Under the pieces are notes generated by a model that made no database searches, was not told the DNA's origin, and saw nothing but the letters and a program-made list of their open reading frames with translations. From Carposina sasakii (taxonomy: Eukaryota > Arthropoda > Insecta > Lepidoptera > Carposinidae), in contig CP053161.1 in NCBI GenBank assembly GCA_014607495.2, forward strand, positions 5,031,115 through 5,095,114: a stretch of DNA of 64,000 nt. The letters are read 5' to 3'. The position numbers were made by a program, and so were the translations under genes. Below are positions 11,500-22,188 of this stretch, piece by piece. Position 1 is the stretch's first letter, and every line of letters starts with the position of its first letter.

Positions 11500-11650
11500 C
11501 AGCCGGCGTGTCTGCGAGGACAACGTTGCAAAAGTCTGGTCTGTACCTAAAATAATGAATGCTCTAGACAACCGGTCCTTTGCAGAACCTACGTACATCC
11601 GGCGGGACGCGCGTGGGCGTCGCTGGCGCAACTGTCGCACAGATATTATG
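11500..11650. promoter_or_regulatory. CpG-rich block just downstream of the RING exon
   Basis: A CpG-dense interval (strings such as ccggcgtg, ggcgggacgcgcgtgggcg) 220-370 bp into the intron that follows the RING exon. In an AT-rich insect intron this composition fits an alternative promoter for a RING-less transcript or an unrecognised exon. No TATA box or initiator stands out. Confidence 0.25.
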
Positions 11651-11873
11651 TAGATACCGGAATCCTTGTATGAACTAAAAAGTCTCAAGAGAGCAACGAA
11701 AGTGAGAGGCAAATCGCCTGCTACTGAATGGGATTTCAACCTCACCATAGAAGGTATCAATGAAGTAAAGTGCATTGCGTGTGCGCGTTTACGCAACTTC
11801 TATGTAAATCACGGCTACCACGCGCAGGCCCACCGATATGCTAATTCAGAGATGACGTGCGATAAGGACTTAC

Positions 11874-12281
11874 CAGATAGTGGCACGTGGTTCTCGCGAG
11901 AATGCCTCGCTCGTTGGCTGAAGGGGCTTCTCAAGGACTTCGGACTGAGGAAGAATCTTCTTCTGGTGTGAGGCGGTGTGGGACAGCTTTGGGCGAGGTT
12001 GCTCGGTTTAGGTGGTTTGGGTAGCCTCATTGGGGATTGCCAGTCCGCTTCCGCTTGCCTCTGAGGCGATGGCGTGTACCTGTCCATAACTTGTCTTCTC
12101 CCCTGGCTATTTCTGGCGCAGATGGGGCAAGCTTCGTTCCTGAACATGCAGGAGTAGCATCTCTCATGTCCGCAAGTGTCGATCAGCTTTCTCTTTTTGC
12201 CTTTGTCAAAGGGCATGTTACAACTGGGACAGTTTGTGCCTCCCGTCTCGCTCTCTAGCAGTTGTCGAATGGCCGCCAGGT
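11874..12281 (-). CDS. rols: rols/TANC-like scaffold gene, RING-finger exon
   Basis: This 408-bp internal exon has an acceptor ttgtatttcttgttccag and a donor gtaagtcc. It is in phase 1 at both ends. After DLAAIRQLLESETGGTN it encodes a C3HC4 RING at exon residues about 18-55: CPSC, a 15-residue loop (NMPFDKGKKRKLIDT), CGH, CYSC, six residues, CPIC. All eight zinc ligands are present. The rest is Pro/Arg/Ser-rich and disordered (PKPPKP, RRFFLSPKSLRSPF). RING fingers of this type are E3 ubiquitin ligase modules or zinc scaffolds. A RING N-terminal to ankyrin and TPR repeats is the arrangement of insect Rolling pebbles isoform 7, which vertebrate TANC1/2 lack. Its end joins in frame to 832-1007 across a 10.9-kb intron. 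The open frame extends past both splice sites into intron, so 172 codons overstate the exon. The ATG-bearing exon upstream was not found. Confidence 0.82.
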
Positions 12282-13655
12282 CTGGAACAAGAAATACAAT
12301 GTTAATTGTGTTTTGATTATGTGAAAATTGCAAAAAAATAATTATGTCCTTTATCTATGTGCTTACAAACAATCTATTTCATGCATGGAAATTAATAATA
12401 ATAATCTGATGAACCTTGAAGATATACAACGGCTAAATAATATTTATTTATTGAGATAGCATGTAAAGTCTTTTAGCTTGAACGAAACCGAATTTCATTT
12501 TATAGTGGAAAATGTTCTTCTGAATTTGTTGAAAATAACTTGATTTGGACATTAATTACCATCTTTCACCACAGTTTCATTTAAGCGACTAACAGATTTA
12601 TTAAAATGCGTTATTACTGTTTCTGAAAATTATCGCCTGCTCTGAGAAATTAAATCAACACTTTCAAATAATTTGGTTCACGATAAACCGTGACGGGGTG
12701 AGGTGTTCCACAAATATCGAAGTTTCGAAACGTCGCCGTTGAAACAAACTGAATGCAACTGGATACTTCCACATAATTTAAGTGTTTAGTCTGTAGCATT
12801 GCTTCGGGGCTGGTGCATAACTTAAAGTGAATCATCCTTTAAATTCTTCAAGATCATTTGTTCCAGAGTAATTAAGTAAAACATGGTTTGACGCGATAAA
12901 AGCCAACGTGATAATGGGATAATAAAGCAGAGTATGTTTGTAATACTACGGAATTGAATTTTGATCAGCAAGCAAATTAGGTAACTTTAAATTTTCAAGG
13001 ATTTTTATGGCCAATATTTCCAATGATCTATCCTATCTGAACGATAAAACTGATGCTGTTCTTCTCAAAATCTTATTCAAGATAGAGACAGCATTACATT
13101 TATGCTCCAGATAGTCTATTTGATCAATGGAAAAATCAACTCTTAGAGTAAAACCCGAAAGTCCATAACATTGACTCAATATCAAATCAATGGTACCTAT
13201 ATTATTTGTATTAATTGTAAAATACGATTAAAATCGTTGTACCACCATTCCTTGCATTTATAATCATCAAACCAGCGGGGGCTTCGGAAAGTTATGTTAG
13301 TTTATTTTTAAAGTACAAAATTATAAGGTACCAAGGTAATTAGGGTTTCTTGTAGCTTGTAAATATACTTTACATCATATTTGTATATAGGATCCTGTTC
13401 GATACTTCGGTGTTGCGGACCACTTTCGTTTCATGACCTTTTCCAAAATGCACGCTTCTGTTACAAACTTGCATTTTAATTTTGAATATTATATGATGTA
13501 ATAGGCATTGATACTTTTTTAAGTGTCATAAAATATTAAAAACTAGGTACTGATTAATATGCATTGTCTGTTCTAAATTAAAGTCTGCCATTAATATCGA
13601 TTTAAATGATAAAGGGAACAATTGATATCATTATAAAATAACTGGGTACGTATCG
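12282..13655. other. Intron upstream of the RING exon
   Basis: AT-rich intron sequence; apart from the family G element no feature is recognised. From here rightwards no further exon of the minus-strand gene was found. Confidence 0.45.
12994..13115. mobile_element. Family G MITE-like element, diverged copy
   Basis: It shares gatctatcctatctgaacgataaa and gatagagacagcat with the copy at 15004-15130, including opposed tgctgt/acagca segments that make a rough inverted structure. Confidence 0.4.
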
Positions 13656-13779
13656 TCTTCGTCTTCAGCCTATTGCAGTCCACTGCTGGACGTAGGCCTC
13701 CCCCAGGGTACGCCACAAGGCTACTGCCATGGGGGGTTTTTGCCTATAGTCACCACACTGGGCAGTCGGGTTGGTGACC
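13656..13779 (-). repeat. Family A element, 3' half
   Basis: Contains the complement of the 3' end (cttcagcctattgcagtcc, then gcctcccccagggtacgcc) and stops at ttggtgacc. The 5' third seen in the copy at 49736-49984 is missing. Confidence 0.65.
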
Positions 13780-13989
13780 TATATATTATTAAAATGGTTA
13801 ATAGATATCCACCAAGACATAAATATAAAATAGTAATGACATACATGCTGCATAACAGTAGGTAAGTGGTTGAATGTAAAATGTGAAATGAACATTAATC
13901 GAATGAATGATTGATTTGCAACTATCGTATACAAAAAGAAACTAAATACTTCAATGAGATTTCATATTTTATAGATTATTGTAACAGAC

Positions 13990-14077
13990 ATGACTGTGTT
14001 CCCCGGGGATAGCCAGAACTGGAGGATCCAAAAGAAAATCCCACAGCCACGGTAGCATAGAGGGGACAGACGTCAGA
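13990..14077 (+). repeat. Family C fragment, 5' half
   Basis: Holds the gactgtgttccc, agccagaactg and cccacagccacgg segments of the family, in order, then diverges. Confidence 0.5.
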
Positions 14078-14737
14078 AATATAATTATATAACAATGATA
14101 TTAATAATGCAGTCTCGTTCGAAGTAATCTCCTTAGGATGAACTAATTTAGGTATCGTGGTAAAGGTTTCCGCCCGTCTGGCTAGTCAGACTCTGACTCA
14201 TTTGGGACTAAAAACTTCGCGTGTGAAATGCAATACTCAGCATGCCATATTCTATTATCTTCTCAACCTTATTCCAAAGGTAGAATGGTGAATTTGTATT
14301 TTAGTTTATGTAGTTTTTATTTTTGCAAACGTATCAGACGATTTTTTACCAATTTTCCGTTAGAGGCCATCAATTCGCCATTTTGTTTTTGCTCCTCAAT
14401 TAGTTTTCGAGGTTGTAGAAAAGTAGGTTTGTATAATTTGAGTAGGTATAGTAATATAGGGAGCGTGAAGAAATCGTTAGGTTTTTGCGCTGTTTTTTGC
14501 TCCTCGTGTTTGACCTCTTCGCACTTCACGGTGCAGAAGATAGAGGCAAGTTTACTAATAAATAAAAGATAGGTACCTTTGGTAATAATCGCTAAAATTT
14601 TTATGTGATTTGGTATTTGCTTAGTTTAGATAATACAGTGGACTTCACTTTGTGAACCGTATTCCAGTGTACCGTATTCCTACCATCTTTAAGGTTGTCC
14701 TGAATGACTGATTGACGGATCAACACACGGTCTAAAC
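14078..14737. other. No gene recognised; open frames on both strands
   Basis: Overlapping open frames at 14228-14572 (plus) and 14317-14529 (minus, Lys/Glu/Gln-rich) have no recognisable family or clear splice sites. The minus reading looks more protein-like in composition but is not supported otherwise. Confidence 0.3.
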
Positions 14738-14921
14738 CAGGGATTCCTAAACTTTTTTCCCTAAACTTTAGACCCCTTTTAAAAGTTAACTGGTTCTGGT
14801 GGATCCACTACAGGCCTATACCACATACAAATTAATTTTGAACCCCCATTTTTTCTCGCGAACGTAGACACTAATCGAGTCGACCCATGGGGGTCCACCT
14901 GGACTACTTCGGGAACCACTG
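14738..14921. mobile_element. hAT-type MITE
   Basis: The element starts CAGGGATTCCTAAACTTTTTT and ends GGGAACCACTG, so its ends are inverted and match the CAGNGGTTCCCAA pattern of hAT non-autonomous elements. A clear 8-bp target duplication is not visible. Confidence 0.6.
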
Positions 14922-15003
14922 TAACAGCTGATCTTAGAGTCTTTAAAACTTGGAAAGTGTGTTTTAGCAAGACAAGGAATTTAATATTTTTTGTTTTAAG
15001 CCA

Positions 15004-15130
15004 AATTTTTTAAAGGTCAGATAGTCTATCTGAAGGATAAAGTTGTTGCTGTCTCTATCTTGATCAAGTTTTAGAGAAAGACAGCATGAAATGTATCCTT
15101 CATATTCATTGGAAAATTCGGCCTTTTAAG
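15004..15130 (+). mobile_element. Family G MITE-like element
   Basis: Starts ttttttaaaggtcagatag and ends attcggccttttaag; the interior has opposed ggataaagttgttgctgtc and gacagcatgaaatgtatcc segments. Its left end is nearly identical to the reverse complement of 63150-63205. Confidence 0.5.
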
Positions 15131-15134
15131 GATC

Positions 15135-15342
15135 AAATAAATAAATATTCACATTAAGATCCCTAAGGTCTTGTGTCGTGGTTACTAAGCAACGGTATAT
15201 AAATACATAGATAACTATAGAAACATCCATGATTCGGAAACAAACATCGATATTCATCACATCAATGTTTGCACCTACCGGGATTCGAACCCAGGACCTA
15301 TAGCGTCGCAGGTAGGGTCCCTACCTACTAGACCAATTTGGT
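15135..15342 (-). mobile_element. Family F tRNA-derived SINE
   Basis: Read on the minus strand it opens with a tRNA-like head whose B box ggttcgaatcc is intact near 15290. The body is shared with 53524-53765 (tgtttccgaatcatgg, cttagtaaccacgacac). It ends in an AATAAATA-rich tail. Confidence 0.7.
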
Positions 15343-16075
15343 TGAAATCATTCGGTATTAATATCATGGTGTGAGATCGAAGATTTATATTTGTAGGGTG
15401 TGAAAGCGGCCATATAACTGTCTTGCTCTTTCATTGCGCAATAGTAAGGGTCAGAGGATGTTAATTGATGTTCATATGAACAACTGTTGATAATTAACGG
15501 TGTATTATGTCATTGTGAAGAGTTTATGAGTGTTTAAATTTATTCCGCAGCGAAGGGATTTATTTAGCGTGTTTATGGATAAGAGAAAGGGTTATTGTTT
15601 ACATCTTTCGAACTGTTACTTGTATAATGTTTATTGAGTATGTTAATTTAGGGCAGTAGGAGCTCCTTTATGATTCTGCAGTTCAGGCAACCCCATTTTG
15701 GGAACGCAGCCGTGTGTAAATTAGGTGCAAATTAACATGTATCCTTAATCTTTAGATTTATTCCACTAATTTGATAATTAGTTTTCTCTTCTCATTAGTT
15801 AAGGTTATTTTTATTAATTTATTTAGTTTATCTGTCACCGTTAGGTATGTTTATTTGTAATTAGTTTTGACGGAAATAACTCACGAATACCTCATAACAG
15901 AAGCCGAGACTTTCTTATTGATGTACCTAAAATAAATGAAAAAAACATAAATATAATATTTTAAACACATAAAACACATAATTATTATAACATAATACCA
16001 TATAAATAACCTATCCTGTCAAAAGGGAAGTCAACAAAAGTTATGTCTATGGTTCTAATACTTAGTATCTAATGA

Positions 16076-16078
<3 letters not shown>
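15343..16078. other. No gene recognised
   Basis: AT-rich. A family C fragment lies at 15662-15718 (minus; gattctgcagttcaggcaacc and acgcagccgtgtg). Nothing else is recognised. Confidence 0.4.

Positions 16079-16138
<60 letters not shown>
16079..16138 (+). repeat. (AT)n microsatellite, 30 units
   Basis: An uninterrupted 60-bp AT dinucleotide tract that runs directly into the terminal repeat of the MITE at 16138-16502. Confidence 0.95.
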
Positions 16139-16141
<3 letters not shown>

Positions 16142-16502
16142 ACGGGCAACGTGATTAACTGGGCATTATTAATAAGGATGATGGTCACTTTGATAGGCCA
16201 TTATTAATAATGCCCGTGGTCCATGTAATAAGTCAGTGTTTGATATAGCTTGAATTTATCACGGGCAGTATGAATAATTCGTACGTACGGGGGGGGGAGG
16301 GCGTTTCTTCGGTGTTAGGTTACATATGTCGCAGTAAGATAGATAAAGCCGTAATATAGTTATATCCCTAGGGATTATTCATAATGGCCGGGAAAAGTGA
16401 TTAATCATGCTGTTTTAATCACATTGTCCAATTGATTCGGGTATTATGAATACAGACCGGCCGTTATTAATAGTGTCCGGACTTATCAAATTGCCCGTAA
16501 CA
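16138..16502. mobile_element. MITE with TGTTACGGGCAA terminal repeats
   Basis: The ends tgttacgggcaa and ttgcccgtaaca are perfect 12-bp inverted repeats, extended by flanking AT. The interior carries at least five variants of a ggc(a/c)nTATTAATA motif in both orientations and a poly-G run near 16289. No coding capacity. Insertion at or next to the (AT)n tract fits TA-targeting transposons. Confidence 0.75.
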
Positions 16503-17050
16503 TATACATACATACACTGTTATGAGTGAAGTGTGCTAATTACACACCTACTTTTCATCGGTTAGTCTATTAAGCACTATGACGTGGTGTCGGGTGAGAC
16601 TACCGGGACTTTTTGGGCTCAAATACCTAGCAACCGGTAACGAATCAATTAGCAAATGTTTCAAAGTCATTTTAAATACTTTACTTAGTTATTACGCTCT
16701 GTTTGCGCCAGAGTTTAGTTTGGTAAGGTTACGTGAGGCTAAACGAAGCAATGTGGGTATATTTATGACGGAAAGTCATATTCTATTTGATGTTGAATAT
16801 ACCAGTTGAAACGTAAAACTGACACTGAAATATATATTAAAGAAAAGTCGTGCGAAGATGCAAATCGAAAGATACAAACGTAGATCTCTCCTGTCGTAAT
16901 GATCTATAGATCCAAAGATCGAAATTTATATGTGCCGGCGCGCGCGCAGATACTGACAGTTAAGAAAATGATTTAGGTTTCTAAAAATGAGATTCACAGA
17001 TCTGAAAATTACATATTTAAATAATTTAAATTTATTTCTTGAAAAAAAAA
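16503..17050. other. No gene recognised
   Basis: AT-rich; a short GC island ccggcgcgcgcgc lies near 16934-16946. Confidence 0.35.
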
Positions 17051-17258
17051 GTAATTACTAAATCGGGCGAAATTAAGAGTATCCAGTGTTTATGCTAGTT
17101 TTTTCATAAAAATCTTGCTACACGCGTCATTTACTCAACTTTGGACCCTAATATTTTGGAAACAGACACTTCCCAGGTTCCATGGAGAAAAATGATCGTG
17201 ATGATACGGAGATTCCGTAGTTTTCGGGAACGTTGACGACCAAAAATCATCCTGTATA
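17051..17258 (-). mobile_element. Family E MITE, truncated
   Basis: The reverse complement of the family's TIR-bearing end: ctccatggagaaaaatgatcgtg-type string, then gttttcgggaacgttgacgacc, ending cctgtata. The opposite end is missing. It shares the gtcaacgttcccg variant with the copy at 385-754. Confidence 0.65.
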
Positions 17259-17787
17259 CTCTGCTTACTCACGTACACTCTGTTCCAAGTGGATAAGAAG
17301 AAGAACTTACTTCTACAATGACAGTCAAAGCTCAGTACCAAAAGCTTTATTTCCTCAAAAATATACTACAATGGTTAGTCGTTATGTAAAACGTCGTATT
17401 CTAGAATGCGGCTAATAAGTACAGCTTAATATTTACACTGCTAGGGTCGCTGGTGTCACATAAATAATATCAATAACGCTTCCTAAGCCTCATTATCATC
17501 CAAATATTCTTCATTTACAAGTGAGTAATAACTAGTAATTAGCACTTTATTAGCCATTCGATGAATTGGCGATTAATAATAGGTTTAGTGTTCATTTATC
17601 AAAACAGAGAGCTAAATGGCCAGTTCACAATATGGTAATTCGACTAGTAGGTAAGTGCTTATTCTGTCTACGGTAGAAGCCTTTGTACATTATCTATGTT
17701 ATATACTTACATGCTATATATTTTCTGTGTACAATAAAGAATAAAGAAGAAAGAAAGTACTATATGACCTAATTAACCTTATAATTT

Positions 17788-17968
17788 TCTTCTTCAGCCT
17801 ATTGCAGTCCACTGCTGGACGTAGGCCTCCTCCAGGGCACGCCACATGGCTACTACACTAGGGGGGTTTTGCCCATAGTCACCACGCTGGGCTGGCGGGT
17901 TGGTGACCGCAGTGTGATTTTCGGACTATGTTGTCAGCACGGGAGGCGCTGCCGCCTCCCGGAATCTT
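17788..17968 (-). repeat. Family A element, partial
   Basis: Contains the 3' end complement and extends through gtgaccgcagtgtgattttcgg to the gggaggcgctgccgcctccc hairpin, where it stops. Confidence 0.65.
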
Positions 17969-18090
17969 ATAATAATTTTTATTATTCTAGATTTTATGAA
18001 TTTTTTATTCTTTATTCTTATTTAGAAATAGCTTCAAACACTTTTTTCGATGAATTATCTAAAATAATAAAATAACTTAAGAATATAACC

Positions 18091-18125
18091 AGCGACCGCC
18101 CCGACTTCGTCCGTGTAAACTATAG
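18091..18125 (-). repeat. Family D fragment
   Basis: Short piece with cgaccgccccgacttcgtccg, the degenerate complement of the family D 3' end. Confidence 0.4.
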
Positions 18126-18795
18126 ATTTCTTCTTAGAAAGGGAAATCTTCTGATTCTCTACACTCTTCAAGAAACACACTCATGCCTGTGTGTTCTCTG
18201 TCAGATTTTAATATTATATTTAAGTACTTTATAATATCTAATTACCTATCGATTGAGTAGGCTTTCCTATTTTAGTACCAGTCATGACTTTCTCTATGGC
18301 GACAATTTCTATATAAATTACTACGATTATCATAATAATATTTATTCATTGCAAATAATCAATAAATACAGTTTATTACAAGCAGTATTTTTATGGTTTA
18401 GTATGACATAAAATTGGGCAAGTATTAGATTTTAATAACGGACGAAATCATATTCAAAGGCACATAAAAGTTTTTACACCTTTTCTATGTCAGTAGATAG
18501 TTAATTCTGCTAATTTGTTTGGCAATGATATTTATAGAGTACGTTTTATTAGAGTAGGTTTCTTTTGGTTCGCGATATCAATGAATTTGATTTGCGGATA
18601 TCAAACGCATCCATAGGAACGTAGTATAGCAAATCTCTAGTGGAATATTTATATTTATTATATTAATACAAGGTACCACTTTCCTTTACCTGCTATTATG
18701 ATAGATGTTTCTTTAAACACTGCACTGGTACAAATATAGGTAGTCAAATCGACCCGAGAATTCGAGATAATTTTAGATTAATTAACTCCTCTTAA

Positions 18796-18944
18796 TTACT
18801 CTTTCACGTCAAAACGGCTATATTTGGTATAGAGTTAGCTGATACCCTGGCTACTTTTTATCCCGGGAAAATATTTTTACCCCGGATAATTTTGTCATTT
18901 TTTTCTGCAGTCCACGCGGACGAAGTCGCGGGCGTCCACTAGTA
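18796..18944 (+). repeat. Family D element, 3' two thirds
   Basis: Runs from ttactctttcacgtcaaaacgg through ctactttttatcccgggaa to the hallmark 3' end cgaagtcgcgggcgtccac followed by tagt. Very common in Lepidoptera; likely a non-autonomous LINE-derived repeat. Confidence 0.65.
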
Positions 18945-19473
18945 TATTATAATAATATGTCGTATACTGTTTGGATGTAACATCAAAATTGTGTTGTGTA
19001 TAACTTCGCTACTATGACTAAGTACGTGTGATTGTAGATTGTGTTTTGTAGTTATAGACTAAGAGATAACTGCATTTTTAAGAACTATTGCCAGTTAGAG
19101 GCACATAAATTTTTGACTTCACCAGCAAGTAGTCCGTATTTCCTGATGGTCTCTATAGTGGTGAAAAGCAAATTTATGTTAGGTAGTTAATAAATCTTTT
19201 TAAAAAAATCTGTGTAGGGATGACTAACGAAATCCTGTATGAAAGGACCCTCATCTGTATAAAATGGCGTCAGTGTGCCCACATACGGTTTGTCTAATGC
19301 CCTATTTATTGTGTCATAGTCAAAATCATTTAAACGATAAAAAACAACCTATTTGTTTTAGTTACAGCGGCACAAGCATAAATGTGTCTGATTTATGGCC
19401 GACAAAAAGAATCGAACAAATAGGTCCTAAATAATGAATGATTTATTTGTGTATTATCCTATACCTAAGACTG

Positions 19474-19560
19474 TGTGACTGGATGGCAAAAACGGGAAAT
19501 CGAGCCATGTGGCGTACTCTGGGAGAGGCCTATGTCCAGCAGTGGACTGCAATTGGCTGA
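19474..19560 (+). mobile_element. RTE-type LINE, C-terminal end of the polymerase ORF
   Basis: An intact reading frame ends the element: DWMAKTGNRAMWRTLGEAYV followed by QQWTAIG and a TGA stop. This is the C-terminus I associate with insect RTE-clade reverse transcriptases. The same last ~50 bp form the 3' end of family A, so family A looks like a SINE sharing this LINE's tail. The copy is 5'-truncated. Confidence 0.6.
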
Positions 19561-20353
19561 CGATGATCCTATACCTACTAAATTTTGAATCAACCTGGCG
19601 AAGATGACCAAAAATAAACCTATCTCCTAGTCTATCATAAGGTACGGTTACGTATGTTTGTCAGTTGGTTTTGAAGTTATTAGGACGTAAGTTTTCGTGG
19701 GAATGTGTATTTTGGCCCAACTTTTAATTGCCCAAGTGGCTCTACGTTTGGATTGTCAAATTAAGTTTACGGACGGAGAAAGGTTGTTAAATAGGGATTT
19801 CGAAAGCGTGCGTTCATTGCTAGATAGTAGACGCGTGTTTTGACAGAGTTTCTGTATATTTCTGAGCCCTGTCACCACGTGGTAAAATAAGTATCGCCGA
19901 CAACTTGACGCATGACGTTTACTCGTAGAAACGTGTATACTGAAATTATTTATTCGACATGAAAGCATACATATAATATAAAAAATCCTGCCAATGTGCA
20001 TTTATTCTGTCCAGATTGGTATGCATTTATTGATGACCTAGTATTGTTCATCCTGTATACTCGACATGACATTTGACGTACTCAGACGCGTACGAATATG
20101 ACAGTTTGTTTTGTAGACATTCAGTTGTTTCCAAAAACTCTAGTTCTTTTTATATAGTAGTTTAGGTGCTTCGTTCAAATATCCATAACGTATTTTACTT
20201 GCAAGTAAATTTTTTGTTATAGTCCGTTATTTATTTATTGGCGTTTATTTTTTCAGTAAAATAATCAAGCAGATATGATGATTTAAAAAACTATCAGTAC
20301 TGTCACACCAAGCGTACTTGCAATAGTATAGGTCACTGTTCCGCAAGAGATAC
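19561..20353. other. No gene recognised
   Basis: AT-rich, no recognisable repeat or exon; an 81-codon minus-strand frame at 19756-20001 has no family resemblance. Confidence 0.35.
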
Positions 20354-20600
20354 CTATCTCGCACTTCGTGACGACAAATTCTGAAGATTTTGCTCGAGCG
20401 ATTGCGACAGCGGGTCGTGAAGCACCAGCGATTGTATCGAAACGATTGTCGATACTGTGCGATATGTATCGATCGGTGTCGTATTTAACGCCTGTAGTAT
20501 CGATAATTTAATTGTGTAAACGATTTGTGATCGACGCCATTGGTCACGTCTGACCAACTTTAGTTTTTGCGTTTGGCGTTGCATATTCAACTGTTATTTT
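20354..20600 (-). promoter_or_regulatory. CpG-rich block ending in a strong splice donor: candidate 5' exon/promoter
   Basis: On the minus strand this GC- and CpG-rich block ends GCGAGATAG|gtatctc, a strong donor. It contains a TATCGATA octamer (20498-20505) and other CGATA/TATCG motifs. Two minus frames are open over most of it. The one giving phase 1 at the donor, as the RING exon needs, has 51 codons but no ATG; the other starts with ATG but meets a stop exactly at the donor. A non-coding 5' exon of the rols/TANC-like gene is therefore more likely than a coding one. It might instead be an insulator-like element. Confidence 0.35.
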
Positions 20601-21994
20601 CAGGAGATTTAGAATTATGGGTGTGTTTTGAGGATTTAGTAGTCACGTTCTAGGAAAGTGATAAGAACTTTGTATTTTCACTGCAACAATATACAGAGTG
20701 TAGGTGACAGCCAGGCAAATACTGAAATGCTGAACAAGTACCATTGTGTTGAGTTAAACGACAGTGTTATTACTCGCAGGAAATGTATTTTTTATTTGAT
20801 TATCAGTAATCTTTGTTTTCCGCGCCAATTGTATCGGACGATCCTGTGACTAATTAAATGGACTTATTGGTTATTGTGTGACACATTGCTGTTTTTTGGA
20901 TCACTTCTGACTCTCTATTAGGGTTGATCAGTTACTTGAACTTTTTTTTGAAAATCATTTTTTGGTAAAAAATATATTTTAAAGTCATTATCTAAGGCCT
21001 AATTAAACAAACTAAACAATTTTTTCCTTAAAATATAAAAAAACGGAAAATTTTGGAATTTTCCTGCGAAAATTTTCAGTGTTTTCCGTCTCAGAATCAT
21101 GGTCTGTCATCAATATTTGCCTGGTTGTCACAAACACCCTGTATAATAGATAGATGCAACAATTTTTTAGGTGTTTGAGGCTTTTTCTAGTTGGATAGAA
21201 GTAATGTCATACTGCGCAGGTACATACATAATAAAACAACACTTGACAAATGCGGTGCATAAAATTACTTGCATACTGTCGTGGCATATGGTTATGTTAA
21301 GTATATACCATATATATTATGCTATATGTTATGGTTATTGTACTCGTATTAGCTACGAATTAATACTAACTAACAACTAACTGATTAGAGTGGCAACGTG
21401 TGCAGCTTCCTTTTGGTATTGTTATATTTGGTACTTACCTGCGCAATACTATTACTACTATCCAATTAGAAACTAGAAGAAGCTAATACGAACACGAAGG
21501 GGTCACTAAAATCTTACCCATTTTGTGATAATGCTAATTCTATGACGTTGTTACATTTTTTTTTAAATGTGCGCAGTGACAGGATAGCAGAAAAAACAAT
21601 CCCCTACAGGTGGAGATAATTGAAATGATCAAATTAACTGAAACATAGGTGAATTCCTTTTCACATTGAGAAAGTGGAGAGAATTTCTTCAATTAAACTA
21701 ATAGGATCACAAAGTTAATGTATGCGTATTAATAGTTATCTCTGGGCTTTGGAAATCGAAAGCTCCATTTTGCATCGGTTGCTTCAATTAGACAATCGGA
21801 GAGCGATAGTCCGCGAGTTTAGGTTAGCACGACTGGCGGGGCTACTATTGAAACTCGATTCAATACTATAGTAAAACAACTTCTTTTAAAACGAGACGAG
21901 ACTAGGCGAGGAGTAGTTTACAAGACGATTCAATATAAATAATAAAATAACTTATAAAAAGAGACTTAGTAGTTTAGATGTCTTTTCAGTGATT
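20601..21994. other. No gene recognised
   Basis: AT-rich. One perfect minus-strand donor-like string (gcgcag|gtaagtacc) lies near 21433-21446; its upstream sequence has stops in the frames I checked, so at most it ends a non-coding exon. Confidence 0.3.
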
Positions 21995-22188
21995 ACATAT
22001 ACATACGGCTGTGTTCTCGAAATTTAGTAGCCAGAACTGCAAGATCGTGAAGGCGATCTTTCAGCCACGTTTAGATAGACTAGCGGGGCAAGCTGTAAAA
22101 TATCAAGGACAAGTTGTTAGCTCATCGCCTAAAAGAACGCTCTCGATTGCTTACGATATGCACGGAAAGAGATTCAGCTGATAACAGC
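21995..22188 (+). repeat. Family C element, nearly complete
   Basis: Starts in acatatacatacgg, continues with gctgtgttctcg, gccagaactgcaagatcg, ccacgtttagatag, gttgttagctcatcgcc and ends near atgcacggaaagagattcagc. No coding capacity. Confidence 0.65.

Noticed and set aside
11666..12258. Plus-strand ORFs at 11666-11971 and 12037-12258
   Set aside because: Both overlap the RING exon antisense; the Cys/His pattern and splice sites are on the minus strand.
14228..14572. 114-codon plus ORF
   Set aside because: Overlaps an open minus frame, Cys/Phe/Ser-rich composition typical of T-rich chance frames, no signals.
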